Assembly (NCBI GenBank): GCA_023431405.1
Contig: JAEYVZ010000095.1
Coordinates: 1 to 6,506, forward strand
Source of the DNA: Actinomycetes bacterium
Lineage (GTDB): Bacteria > Actinomycetota > Actinomycetes > Actinomycetales > Microbacteriaceae
Direction: 5' to 3'
Length of the DNA: 6,506 nucleotides
The first letter of the stretch is position 1. The number at the start of each line of letters is the position of its first letter. Shown here piece after piece: positions 1-5,315 of this stretch. Position numbers and translations under genes: made by a program. The notes beneath the pieces were generated by a model. That model saw nothing but the letters and a program-made list of their open reading frames with translations, was not told where the DNA came from and searched no databases.

Positions 1-240
1 GATCACGATGGTGGCCGCGACCAGGCCCAACGCGTACGCGAGCCAGCGGGCCTGCTGTCGTCGCACACCGCTGGCCGCGAACGCCCGCCGGGCCACGAGG
101 GTGGCGGCGCCGACGAAAGCCAGCCCCGACGCCAGGGTGAAGACCGCGCTGGTGACCCGCGCTACCGGGGCGAAGCCATCGATGCCGAGCGGGTTCGGCA
201 GCCCGCCCACCACTTGGCCGTTGTCGCCGGGCTGGACCGC
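1..240 (-). CDS. Sensor histidine kinase, membrane-domain fragment (5'-truncated, continues off left edge)
   Basis: Read on the minus strand from about 240 down to 1, the sequence encodes a membrane-protein segment with histidine kinase character. A PGDN loop leads to NPLGIDGF, then a hydrophobic stretch (VTSAVFTLASGLAFVGAATL), a basic turn RRAFAASGVRRQQARW and a second hydrophobic stretch LAYALGLVAATIVI. The NPLG motif, and the basic loop ending in RQQ-RWL before a membrane helix, are familiar from the N-terminal sensor region of actinobacterial two-component kinases. No HisKA or HATPase motifs are visible; they would lie to the left of the window. The natural start is absent. The frame stays open into the opposing regulator gene, where GTG at 279 or ATG at 354 could serve as accidental starts. 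The kinase identity is a family-pattern judgement; the membrane character is seen directly. It is probably non-functional unless the missing N-terminus exists elsewhere. Confidence 0.6.
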
Positions 241-241
241 G

Positions 242-460
242 CCCGCCGCCGCGGCCAGCCCGCCCGCCGTGGAGCTCACCGAGCGAGAGACCGAGGTGCT
301 CCGCCTCCTCGCCCAGGCCCTCAGCAATGCCGAGATCGCCCAGCGCCTGTTCATCGGCGAGGCGACCGTCAAGACCCACGTCTCGAACGTGCTTCAGAAG
401 CTCGGCGCGCGCGACCGGGTCGCCGCCGTCGTCTACGCCCACCGGCACGGCCTCGCCTGA
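242..460 (+). CDS. LuxR/NarL-type response regulator, DNA-binding domain only (5'-truncated)
   Basis: The reading frame ends with a complete LuxR-type helix-turn-helix domain: LTERETEVLRLLA, then SNAEIAQRLFIGEATVKTHV, then NVLQKLGARDRVAAVVYAHRHGLA and a TGA stop. This is the C-terminal effector domain of a NarL/FixJ-type response regulator. It is preceded by an Ala/Pro-rich run (PAAAASPPAVE) typical of the inter-domain linker. The usual receiver domain of about 120 residues with its phospho-accepting Asp is missing. The frame does stay open back to an ATG at position 8, but residues before the linker are rich in Arg, Pro and Ala, lack any receiver motif, and are the antisense shadow of the kinase fragment on the other strand. 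If anything is translated, GTG at 269 is a possible start for a product of about 63 residues, but no good ribosome binding site is seen. A phosphorylation-independent DNA-binding remnant is possible; a pseudogene is more likely. Confidence 0.65.
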   Translation, partial: PAAAASPPAVELTERETEVLRLLAQALSNAEIAQRLFIGEATVKTHVSNVLQKLGARDRVAAVVYAHRHGLA

Positions 461-471
461 CCCGGCTGCAC

Positions 472-546
472 AACTCCTGCGATCCGGACGCGAACGGCCG
501 CCGAAGTCGGCATGTCGTCACAGCGGGTGGCCGTGTCGCAGGAGTT
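472..546. repeat. 11-bp perfect inverted repeat upstream of ABC operon
   Basis: AACTCCTGCGA at 472-482 is the exact reverse complement of TCGCAGGAGTT at 536-546, with 53 nt between them. Flanking bases do not extend the match. It could be a pair of operator half-sites for a dimeric regulator, the base of a long leader hairpin, or chance. The location between a LuxR-type regulator remnant and a transporter operon makes a regulatory role reasonable, but nothing in the sequence proves it. Confidence 0.4.
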
Positions 547-621
547 ACGCCGACGATCCGTCGCCGGATCTCCCCCGCACGGCGGAGGCGGTCGCCCCGC
601 GCGGTTCGTAGCGTGGAGGCA

Positions 622-628
622 CAAGGAG
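622..628 (+). promoter_or_regulatory. Shine-Dalgarno site of ABC ATPase gene
   Basis: CAAGGAGG sits directly before the ATG at 635, with AAGGAGG spanning 623-629 to within one base and a spacing of about 5-6 nt. It fixes the start at 635, not at the in-frame ATG at 512, whose extra 41 residues are Arg/Gly/Pro-rich and match no ABC N-terminus. Confidence 0.8.
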
Positions 629-634
629 GACAAC

Positions 635-1519
635 ATGCTCGAATTGAGCGGAATCACGAAGAGCTACGGCGGCAGACGCGTGCTCGACGACATCGGCTTC
701 ACCGTCGCGCCGGGCCGGCTCACCGGCTTCGTCGGAGGCAACGGCGCCGGCAAGACCACCACGATGCGCATCATCCTGGGTGTGCTCGCCCGCGACGGCG
801 GCACGGTCACCCTCGACGGACAGCCCGTCACGGCGGCCGACCGCCGCCGCTTCGGCTACATGCCCGAAGAGCGGGGGCTTTACCCCAAGATGCGGGTGCT
901 CGAGCATGTCGTCTACCTCGCGCGGCTGCACGGGTTCACGAAGGCGGATGCCACGGCGCGCGCGACGAGCCTCCTTGAGGAGCTGGGACTCGGCGAGCGC
1001 CTCGGCGACAACATCGAGACCCTGTCACTGGGCAATCAGCAGCGCGCGCAGATCGCCGCGGCGCTCGTGCACGAGCCTCAGGTGCTGATCCTCGACGAGC
1101 CGTTCTCGGGCCTCGACCCTCTTGCGGTCGATGTCGTGGCGGGCGTTCTCCAGGCACGCGCCGCCCAGGGGACCGCGGTGCTGTTCTCGTCGCATCAGCT
1201 GGATGTCGTCGAACGGCTGTGCGACGACCTGGTGATCATCGCGGGCGGCACGATCCGCGCGGTGGGCGGCCGTGACGAGCTGCGCGCACAGCACGCGCAG
1301 CGACGGTTCGAGCTCGTGTCTGCGGGCGATGCCGGCTGGCTGCGGGACGAGCCGGGCGTGGAGGTGCGGGAGTTCGACGGCGGCTACGCCCTGTTCGACG
1401 CCGACACCGACGAGGCGGCTCAGCGGGTGCTGCGCCGTGCCGTGGAGCAGGGGGATGTGGCGAGCTTCGCGCCGCGGCATCCGTCGCTCGCCGAGATCTT
1501 CAAGGAGGTCATCCGATGA
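635..1519 (+). CDS. ABC transporter ATP-binding protein, NatA-like with DUF4162-type C-terminus
   Basis: This 294-residue cytoplasmic ATPase should power the membrane partner encoded immediately downstream. Family motifs appear in order: Walker A GGNGAGKT (34-41), a Q-loop-region segment GYMPEERGLYPKM (74-86), ABC signature LSLGNQQR (130-137), Walker B VLILDEP (150-156), D-loop SGLDP (158-162) and the H-loop histidine in FSSHQ (His187). Residues from about 222 to the end form the extra C-terminal domain (DUF4162 type) found in NatA/YhaQ-like ATPases. The Q-loop position is Glu78 instead of Gln and the signature is LSLGN instead of LSGGQ; both are usual in this subfamily. The family is linked to export of sodium, drugs or peptides, and the substrate cannot be read from the sequence. 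Its last codon overlaps the permease start (ATGA), so the two genes are translationally coupled. Confidence 0.93.
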   Translation: MLELSGITKSYGGRRVLDDIGFTVAPGRLTGFVGGNGAGKTTTMRIILGVLARDGGTVTLDGQPVTAADRRRFGYMPEERGLYPKMRVLEHVVYLARLHGFTKADATARATSLLEELGLGERLGDNIETLSLGNQQRAQIAAALVHEPQVLILDEPFSGLDPLAVDVVAGVLQARAAQGTAVLFSSHQLDVVERLCDDLVIIAGGTIRAVGGRDELRAQHAQRRFELVSAGDAGWLRDEPGVEVREFDGGYALFDADTDEAAQRVLRRAVEQGDVASFAPRHPSLAEIFKEVIR

Positions 1520-2607
1520 ACGCTTCCGCTCCTTCGTTCGCACAGAGCGTGTGGCTGGTCACCGAACGGGAGATCGGCTCGAAGCTTCGCAGCAAGGCAT
1601 TCCTCATCTCGACGGCGATCCTGTTCGTGATCGCGCTGGCGGGAGTGCTGTGGGGCGGCTTCTCGGCGAATGGCGACAACCGCACGACGGTCGCTGTGAC
1701 GGCCCAGACGGCACCGGTGGTGGCGGAGCTGGCCGACGCGGTGAAGGTGACCGAGGCCCGTGATGCCGATGCCGCCCGCGATCTCGTCCGCGACGGCACG
1801 GTGGATGCCGCGATCGTTCCGGGCGGGGCGGCGCCGTTCGATTACACGGTCGTCGCCGACGAAACGCCACCCGGCGGGCTCTTGCAGCAGCTGAGCGTGT
1901 CACCGCCCGTCGAGCTGCTCACGACCGACACCGTCGACTGGGCGCTGCGGTACTTCGTCTCTCTCGGCTTCGGACTGATCTTCTTCATGGCCGCTCTCAC
2001 CTTCGGCTCGACCATCGCGCAGAGCGTCGTGGAGGAGAAGCAGACCCGTGTCGTGGAGCTGCTGATCTCGGCGATCCCGACGCGGGCGCTCCTGGCCGGC
2101 AAGGTGATCGGCAACACGGTGCTGGCGATGGGGCAGATCATCGGGCTGGCGACGATCGCGATCGTCGGGCTCACGGTGACCGATCAGGTCGCGCTGCTGA
2201 CGGGTCTCGGGGCGCCACTGGTGTGGTTCGCGGTGTTCTTCCTGTTCGGGTTCATCCTGCTGGCGTCGCTGTTCGCGGCGGCGGCGGCGATGGTGTCGCG
2301 ACAGGAGGACATCGGCTCCACGACGACGCCTCTCACGTTCCTCGTGATGGCGCCGTACTTCCTCGTGGTGTTCTTCAACGACAACCCGCTGATCCTGACG
2401 ATCATGTCGTACGTGCCGTTCTCGGCGCCGGTGGGGATGCCGGTGCGCATCTTCCTCGGCGAGGCGCAGTGGTGGGAGCCGCTGCTGTCGCTCGGCATCC
2501 TGCTCGCCACGTGCGCCGCGGCCATCGCGGTGGGCGCGAAAATCTACGAGAACTCGATCCTGCGGATGGGTGCTCGGGTCAAGCTCCGTGAGGCGCTCTC
2601 GGCCTGA
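1516..2607 (+). CDS. ABC-2 type transporter permease, NatB-like
   Basis: This 363-residue integral membrane protein is the partner of the preceding ATPase. A short cytoplasmic N-terminus (VTEREIGSKLRSKAF) leads into membrane helix 1 (about 28-48). An external domain of about 95 residues follows, then a cluster of five or six more helices (about 146-166, 195-222, 234-258, 273-288, 292-313 and 322-341). The cytoplasmic segment VVEEKQTRVVELLISAIP followed by LLAGKVIG (171-199) is the conserved coupling region of NatB/YhaP-like ABC-2 permeases. The length and the large loop after helix 1 suit that family. The start ATG at 1516 overlaps the ATPase stop and has AAGGAGG at 1502-1508 inside the upstream gene. 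The role is export of an unknown substrate; sodium, a drug or a peptide are all possible. Confidence 0.92.
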   Translation: MNASAPSFAQSVWLVTEREIGSKLRSKAFLISTAILFVIALAGVLWGGFSANGDNRTTVAVTAQTAPVVAELADAVKVTEARDADAARDLVRDGTVDAAIVPGGAAPFDYTVVADETPPGGLLQQLSVSPPVELLTTDTVDWALRYFVSLGFGLIFFMAALTFGSTIAQSVVEEKQTRVVELLISAIPTRALLAGKVIGNTVLAMGQIIGLATIAIVGLTVTDQVALLTGLGAPLVWFAVFFLFGFILLASLFAAAAAMVSRQEDIGSTTTPLTFLVMAPYFLVVFFNDNPLILTIMSYVPFSAPVGMPVRIFLGEAQWWEPLLSLGILLATCAAAIAVGAKIYENSILRMGARVKLREALSA

Positions 2608-2623
2608 CCGCTGTTCGGTTCCC

Positions 2624-2650
2624 CCGCCGCCCGTCTCTCCGCCGCCCGTC
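2624..2650 (+). repeat. 12-bp direct repeat forming alternative terminator arms
   Basis: CCGCCGCCCGTC occurs at 2624-2635 and again at 2639-2650, a 15-bp period. Each copy is complementary to CGGGCGGCGG at 2665-2674, so either can be the left arm of the terminator hairpin. Confidence 0.7.
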
Positions 2651-2679
2651 GCGGTGCGCAGAGGCGGGCGGCGGCTTTT
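2639..2679 (+). terminator. Rho-independent terminator of the ABC operon
   Basis: CCGCCGCCCG (2639-2648) pairs perfectly with CGGGCGGCGG (2665-2674) across a 16-nt loop, and is followed by CTTTTCT. It begins 31 bp after the permease stop. The position, the strong GC stem and the short U-run fit intrinsic termination of the two-gene operon. An alternative stem uses the upstream copy of the left arm at 2624-2633. Confidence 0.7.
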
Positions 2680-2759
2680 CTCCGGCGGAGACGAGGGGAA
2701 TACTTTTCTCCCCATGCGGTTGAATAGAAACGGACAACGGCGTCTCGTCACATCACCCC

Positions 2760-2765
2760 AAGGAG
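2760..2765 (+). promoter_or_regulatory. Shine-Dalgarno site of nitroreductase gene
   Basis: AAGGAG lies 5 nt before the ATG at 2771. It selects this start over the in-frame ATG at 2570, which lies inside the permease gene and would carry the reading frame through the terminator. The first nitroreductase-like residues (ILDVLAERWSTRVFD) come soon after 2771. A possible -10-like TAGAAA is at 2725-2730, without a clear -35. Confidence 0.75.
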
Positions 2766-2770
2766 ACGCC

Positions 2771-3349
2771 ATGAGCACCACCCTCGACCGCACCGCCCGC
2801 ACCGACGCCCCCATCCTCGACGTTCTCGCCGAGCGCTGGAGCACGCGCGTGTTCGACCCGCAGGCACCCATCGACCAGGAGGCGCTGCGGAGCGCGCTCG
2901 AGGCGGCCCGTTGGGCACCCTCGGCCAACAACACCCAGCCGTGGCGGTTCGTCATCGGCATCCGCGGCACGTCGGCGCATGACGCGATCACCGACGCCCT
3001 CATGGGCTTCAACCAGTCGTGGGCCGCCGATGCCGCCGCCCTCGTGGTGTTCGCCGCCGTCACGTCGGCCGACGGCACGCCCCTCCCGTGGGCGACCTAC
3101 GACACGGGTCAGGCGGCCGCCTTCTTCACCGTCCAGGCGCATGCGTCCGGCCTTCACACCCACCAGATGGGCGGCTTCGACCGCGACGCCATCGCCCGGG
3201 CCTTCGGGTTCGGCGACGACGTCACCGCCGTCACGGTGATGGCCGTCGGTGCGCTCGGCGACCTCGACACCGCTCCCGACGCCGTGCGTGAGCGCGAGAC
3301 CGCTCCTCGCACCCGCCGCCCCGTTGCGGAGTCGGTGCTCGCACACTGA
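2771..3349 (+). CDS. Nitroreductase-family FMN oxidoreductase
   Basis: This 192-residue protein should bind FMN and use NAD(P)H to reduce nitro compounds, quinones or related substrates in the cytoplasm, usually as a homodimer. Family landmarks are the N-terminal RWSTRVFD (22-29) with the FMN-phosphate-contacting Arg pattern, APSANNTQPWRF (49-60), the central YDTGQAAAFFTVQAHASGLHTHQMGGF region (110-136) in the expected helix-plus-turn position, and a C-terminal RRP (182-184), another usual FMN-phosphate contact. The length of about 190 suits the compact nitroreductase class. The gene is monocistronic: the ABC operon terminator lies upstream and a convergent regulator gene lies downstream. The true substrate is unknown. 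Family assignment is strong; a specific name such as NfnB is not justified. Confidence 0.9.
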   Translation: MSTTLDRTARTDAPILDVLAERWSTRVFDPQAPIDQEALRSALEAARWAPSANNTQPWRFVIGIRGTSAHDAITDALMGFNQSWAADAAALVVFAAVTSADGTPLPWATYDTGQAAAFFTVQAHASGLHTHQMGGFDRDAIARAFGFGDDVTAVTVMAVGALGDLDTAPDAVRERETAPRTRRPVAESVLAH

Positions 3350-3371
3350 GATGTCCGGCACACTGGGGGGC

Positions 3372-3385
3372 GCGGCCGGCGCCGC
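3372..3385. terminator. Possible weak bidirectional hairpin between convergent genes
   Basis: GCGGC (3372-3376) pairs with GCCGC (3381-3385) across a 4-nt loop in the 36-bp gap between the convergent nitroreductase and ArsR-type genes. A competing stem GGCGC/GCGCC overlaps it (3369-3373 with 3379-3383). No T-run follows on either strand, so intrinsic termination is doubtful. Confidence 0.25.
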
Positions 3386-3892
3386 TCAGGATGCCGGCGG
3401 GTTCTTGTCGGGGTGGAGCACCGTGACGAGGGAGTACGATTCCCCGTCGGCATCCGGGCCGCGCTGCTTGAACTCCTCCAGCAGGGCGTAGAGCCGCTCC
3501 TGCAGCTCGGTCAGGTGCTCCTCGTTGAGGCGGAGCCCCAGCCAGCTCGTGTCGACCACGTCGGGGTCGAGGCCGATCATCTGCTGGCGCATCGTCTCCA
3601 GCAGGACGACCGACTGGTTCGGCAGCCGGGGACCGCGCCAGGAGCGACCGGTCGCGCGGTACGGCACTTCGCGCGCGCCGCGCGCCCCCTGGCGCTCAGG
3701 CTGCGGCTCGAGCAGGCCGGTGTCGACGAGCGTGCGCACGTGGTGGAGCATCGTGCCGGGGTTGACGTCGAGGAGCTCGGCGAGTTCCTTGTTGGTGCGC
3801 GCGTCGAACGCGCACAGCCGCAGCACCCGCAGGCGCAGCGGGGAGCTCAGGGCGCGGGCCACGGCGGTCGATTCCGCCTCATTCGTCGGCAT
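3386..3892 (-). CDS. ArsR-type winged-helix transcriptional regulator
   Basis: This 168-residue protein begins with a winged helix-turn-helix domain (about 10-82): VARALSSPLRLRVLRLCAF, then TNKELAELLDVNPGTMLHHV as the recognition region, then LVDTGLLEPQPE leading to the wing. This is the ArsR/HTH_20 pattern of small dimeric repressors. There is only one cysteine (Cys27) and no paired-Cys metal site, so arsenic or heavy-metal sensing is not supported. The C-terminal half carries a helical stretch (LNEEHLTELQERLYALLEEFKQR, about 122-144) that may dimerise or bind a ligand. AGGA lies 7 nt before the ATG. The gene is divergent from the MFS exporter and shares its promoter region, so it most likely represses the exporter and itself until an exporter substrate is bound; this is inferred from layout. 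The ligand is unknown. Confidence 0.88.
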   Translation of the reverse strand: MPTNEAESTAVARALSSPLRLRVLRLCAFDARTNKELAELLDVNPGTMLHHVRTLVDTGLLEPQPERQGARGAREVPYRATGRSWRGPRLPNQSVVLLETMRQQMIGLDPDVVDTSWLGLRLNEEHLTELQERLYALLEEFKQRGPDADGESYSLVTVLHPDKNPPAS

Positions 3893-3898
3893 GGTGGC

Positions 3899-3904
3899 AT
3901 CCTA
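3899..3904 (-). promoter_or_regulatory. Possible -10 / Shine-Dalgarno overlap of the ArsR-type gene
   Basis: On the minus strand TAGGAT (3904 to 3899) fits the TAnnnT -10 pattern. Its AGGA could equally be a Shine-Dalgarno site 7 nt before the ATG at 3892. If it is the -10, transcription would begin at about the start codon and the mRNA would be leaderless. The sequence cannot decide between the two, and there is no convincing -35. Confidence 0.3.
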
Positions 3905-3911
3905 CCCATGC

Positions 3912-3962
3912 GATTGACTTCTCTCGATCACTGACCGACACTGATTGACATGTCCCAATCAG
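3912..3962. promoter_or_regulatory. Candidate operator repeats in the ArsR/MFS intergenic region
   Basis: CTGATTG (3941-3947) and CAATCAG (3956-3962) form a perfect 7-bp inverted repeat with an 8-nt spacer, straddling the exporter start codon. GATTGAC occurs as a direct repeat at 3912-3918 and 3943-3949, 31 bp (about three helical turns) apart, with the related CTGAC at 3931-3935 between. The first copy overlaps the candidate -35. A dimeric winged-helix repressor bound here would block the exporter promoter. The repeats are seen directly; the binding is inferred. Confidence 0.45.
3914..3942 (+). promoter_or_regulatory. Candidate promoter of the MFS exporter gene
   Basis: TTGACT (3914-3919, five of six consensus -35 bases) is followed after 17 bp by GACACT (3937-3942), a weak -10 that keeps the conserved second A and last T. 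The predicted transcription start, 6-7 nt further on, falls at or next to the exporter ATG (3950). No Shine-Dalgarno site precedes that ATG, consistent with a leaderless mRNA, which is common in actinobacteria. Confidence 0.45.
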
Positions 3963-5236
3963 GCGCCCCGGTCGAGGAGGCCACGCCCGCTCGACACGGG
4001 CGGTCACTGTGGCACGACAAGAACTTCCTCACCCTGTGGGGCGGTCAGGCGCTCAGCCAGTTCGGCTCGCAGATCGCCGAGCTCGCGCTCCCCGTGCTCG
4101 CCGTCCTCGTGCTGCAGGCCACCGAGGCGCAGGTCGGCTACCTCAACGCCGCCGCCATGGCGGCCTTCCTCGTGGTGGGCCTGCCCGCAGGCGCGTGGAT
4201 CGACAGACTGCGCAAACGGCACGTCATGATCTGGGCCGACGCCGTGCGGGCGCTCGCCCTCGCCGCCGTGCCCGTGCTCCACCTCCTGGGGATGCTGGAG
4301 ATGTGGCACCTCTACGGCGTCGCGCTCGTGGTCGGCATCGCGACGGTGTTCTTCGACGTGTCGTACCAGAGCATCGTCCCCTCGCTCGTTCCCGCCACCC
4401 GCATCGCGGAGGCAAACGGCAAGCTCGAATCGACGCAGCAGCTCGCAGGCCTCACCGGCCCCGCCGTCGCCGGCGGCCTCGTGACGCTCATCACGGCGCC
4501 GCTCGCGATCCTCACGACGGTCGGCACCTACCTCGTCTCGATGCTCGCCCTCATCCGCACGCGCGACCACGAACAGCTCCGCGCCCCCGAAGACCGCGCG
4601 CCTCTCCACCGCGAGATCGTCGAGGGCCTCTCGTGGGTGTTCGGCAACCCGCTCCTGCGGCGCATCGTCGCGACGACGGGCATCTCCAACCTCTTCAGCA
4701 CCTTCGTGTTCACCCTGACGCCCATCTACTACCTGCGGATCCTCGGCTTCACCCCCGAGGTGATGGGGCTCATCTTCTCCCTCGGCGCCGTCGGCGGGCT
4801 TCTCGGCGCGATCGCCACCCCGCACATCGTCGCGCGCCTCGGTGAATCCCGGGCGATCCCGGTCAGCGCCATCGCATTCAGCCTCGCGATGATCCCCTTC
4901 CCGCTCGCGGCGCTCCTTCCGACCCCCGGCGCGTTCGCCCTTCTCGTCGTGCAGGGCTTCGTCGGGAGCTTCGCCGTGCTCGTCTACAACATCACCCAGG
5001 TGACGTTCCGCCAGCGGATCACCCCGCCACGCCTCCTCGGCCGCATGAACGCGTCGGTGCGGTTCTGCGTGTGGGGAGTGATGCCGCTCGCCGCCCTGGC
5101 CGCGGGCTGGGTCGCCACCGGCTTCGGCACGGTCGCCGCGCTGTGGATAGGCACGGTGGGGGCGCTGGTGTCAGCACTGCCGGTCGTGGCCGGTCCGTTC
5201 TGGCGCCTGCGCGACCTGCCCGACGCACACGCCTGA
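3950..5236 (+). CDS. MFS transporter, DHA3-type efflux protein
   Basis: This 428-residue membrane protein of about 12 helices probably exports a drug-like compound or siderophore by proton antiport. The N-terminal cytoplasmic tail (about 22 residues) leads to NFLTLWGGQALSQFGSQIAE (25-44), the characteristic opening of DHA3/EntS-like exporters. Motif A is GAWIDRLRKR (81-90) between helices 2 and 3. SIVPSLVP with RIAEANGKLESTQQL (141-165), next to GPAVAGGLV, and later VTFRQRITPPRLLGRMNASV (351-370) are further landmarks of this subgroup. A cytoplasmic linker at about 203-230 separates the two six-helix halves. The length is normal and no frameshift is seen. The ATG at 3950 has no Shine-Dalgarno site; the next in-frame Met (residue 70) is too late, so leaderless translation is likely. 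Divergence from an ArsR-type regulator suggests inducible efflux. The substrate cannot be told. Confidence 0.92.
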   Translation: MSQSGAPVEEATPARHGRSLWHDKNFLTLWGGQALSQFGSQIAELALPVLAVLVLQATEAQVGYLNAAAMAAFLVVGLPAGAWIDRLRKRHVMIWADAVRALALAAVPVLHLLGMLEMWHLYGVALVVGIATVFFDVSYQSIVPSLVPATRIAEANGKLESTQQLAGLTGPAVAGGLVTLITAPLAILTTVGTYLVSMLALIRTRDHEQLRAPEDRAPLHREIVEGLSWVFGNPLLRRIVATTGISNLFSTFVFTLTPIYYLRILGFTPEVMGLIFSLGAVGGLLGAIATPHIVARLGESRAIPVSAIAFSLAMIPFPLAALLPTPGAFALLVVQGFVGSFAVLVYNITQVTFRQRITPPRLLGRMNASVRFCVWGVMPLAALAAGWVATGFGTVAALWIGTVGALVSALPVVAGPFWRLRDLPDAHA

Positions 5237-5274
5237 CGGCATCCGCCCGTTCCTCCTGGGCGGATGCCGTCAGG
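5232..5274. terminator. Long perfect hairpin terminator between MFS and clpB genes
   Basis: CCTGACGGCATCCGCCC (5232-5248) pairs perfectly with GGGCGGATGCCGTCAGG (5258-5274), a 17-bp stem with a 9-nt loop. The exporter stop codon (5234-5236) lies inside the left arm. Only TT follows on the plus strand and no T-run follows on the minus strand, so this is a U-poor terminator of the kind common in actinobacteria. The convergent position, 42 bp past the clpB stop, suggests it serves both genes. Confidence 0.75.
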
Positions 5275-5315
5275 TTCCGGACCACCACTCCGGGCGGCCC
5301 GCCGGTCATCGACGG

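Larger units (their letters stand above)
461..634. other. Intergenic spacer between regulator remnant and ABC operon
   Basis: This 174-bp spacer holds no convincing gene. It contains an 11-bp inverted repeat (472-482 and 536-546) and a small perfect hairpin GATCCG-TCGC-CGGATC at 555-570. It ends in the Shine-Dalgarno site of the ABC ATPase gene. No clear -35/-10 pair is visible. TAGCGT at 609-614 fits a loose TAnnnT -10 pattern but has no matching -35. The length suggests that the ABC operon has its own promoter or control region instead of being tightly coupled to the regulator gene. Confidence 0.5.

Noticed and set aside
8..241. N-terminal 78 codons of the plus-strand frame that ends in the LuxR domain
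   Set aside because: The translation is Arg/Ala/Pro-rich, has no receiver or other domain motif, and is antisense to a much more protein-like kinase membrane segment on the minus strand.
512..634. 41-residue N-terminal extension of the ABC ATPase from ATG 512
   Set aside because: The strong Shine-Dalgarno site before 635 and the typical ABC N-terminus starting there make the extension unnecessary; it is Arg/Gly/Pro-rich and unlike the family.
668..1081. Altered Q-loop (Glu78) and signature (LSLGN) in the ABC ATPase as a sign of inactivity
   Set aside because: NatA/YhaQ-like ATPases commonly carry these variants, and Walker A, Walker B and the H-loop His are intact.
2570..2770. 67-residue N-terminal extension of the nitroreductase from ATG 2570
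   Set aside because: It would overlap the permease gene and run through the terminator hairpin; ATG 2771 has a well-placed AAGGAG.
1900..3078. Minus-strand open frame of 392 codons across the permease and nitroreductase genes
   Set aside because: It is a long shadow frame typical of high-GC DNA. Its translation is Arg/Asp/Glu/His-rich low-complexity sequence, and it crosses two well-supported genes and a terminator.
4004..4825. Minus-strand open frame of 273 codons opposite the MFS gene
   Set aside because: Its composition is dominated by Glu, Arg, His and Gly and shows no motifs. The MFS frame on the plus strand carries clear family signatures throughout.
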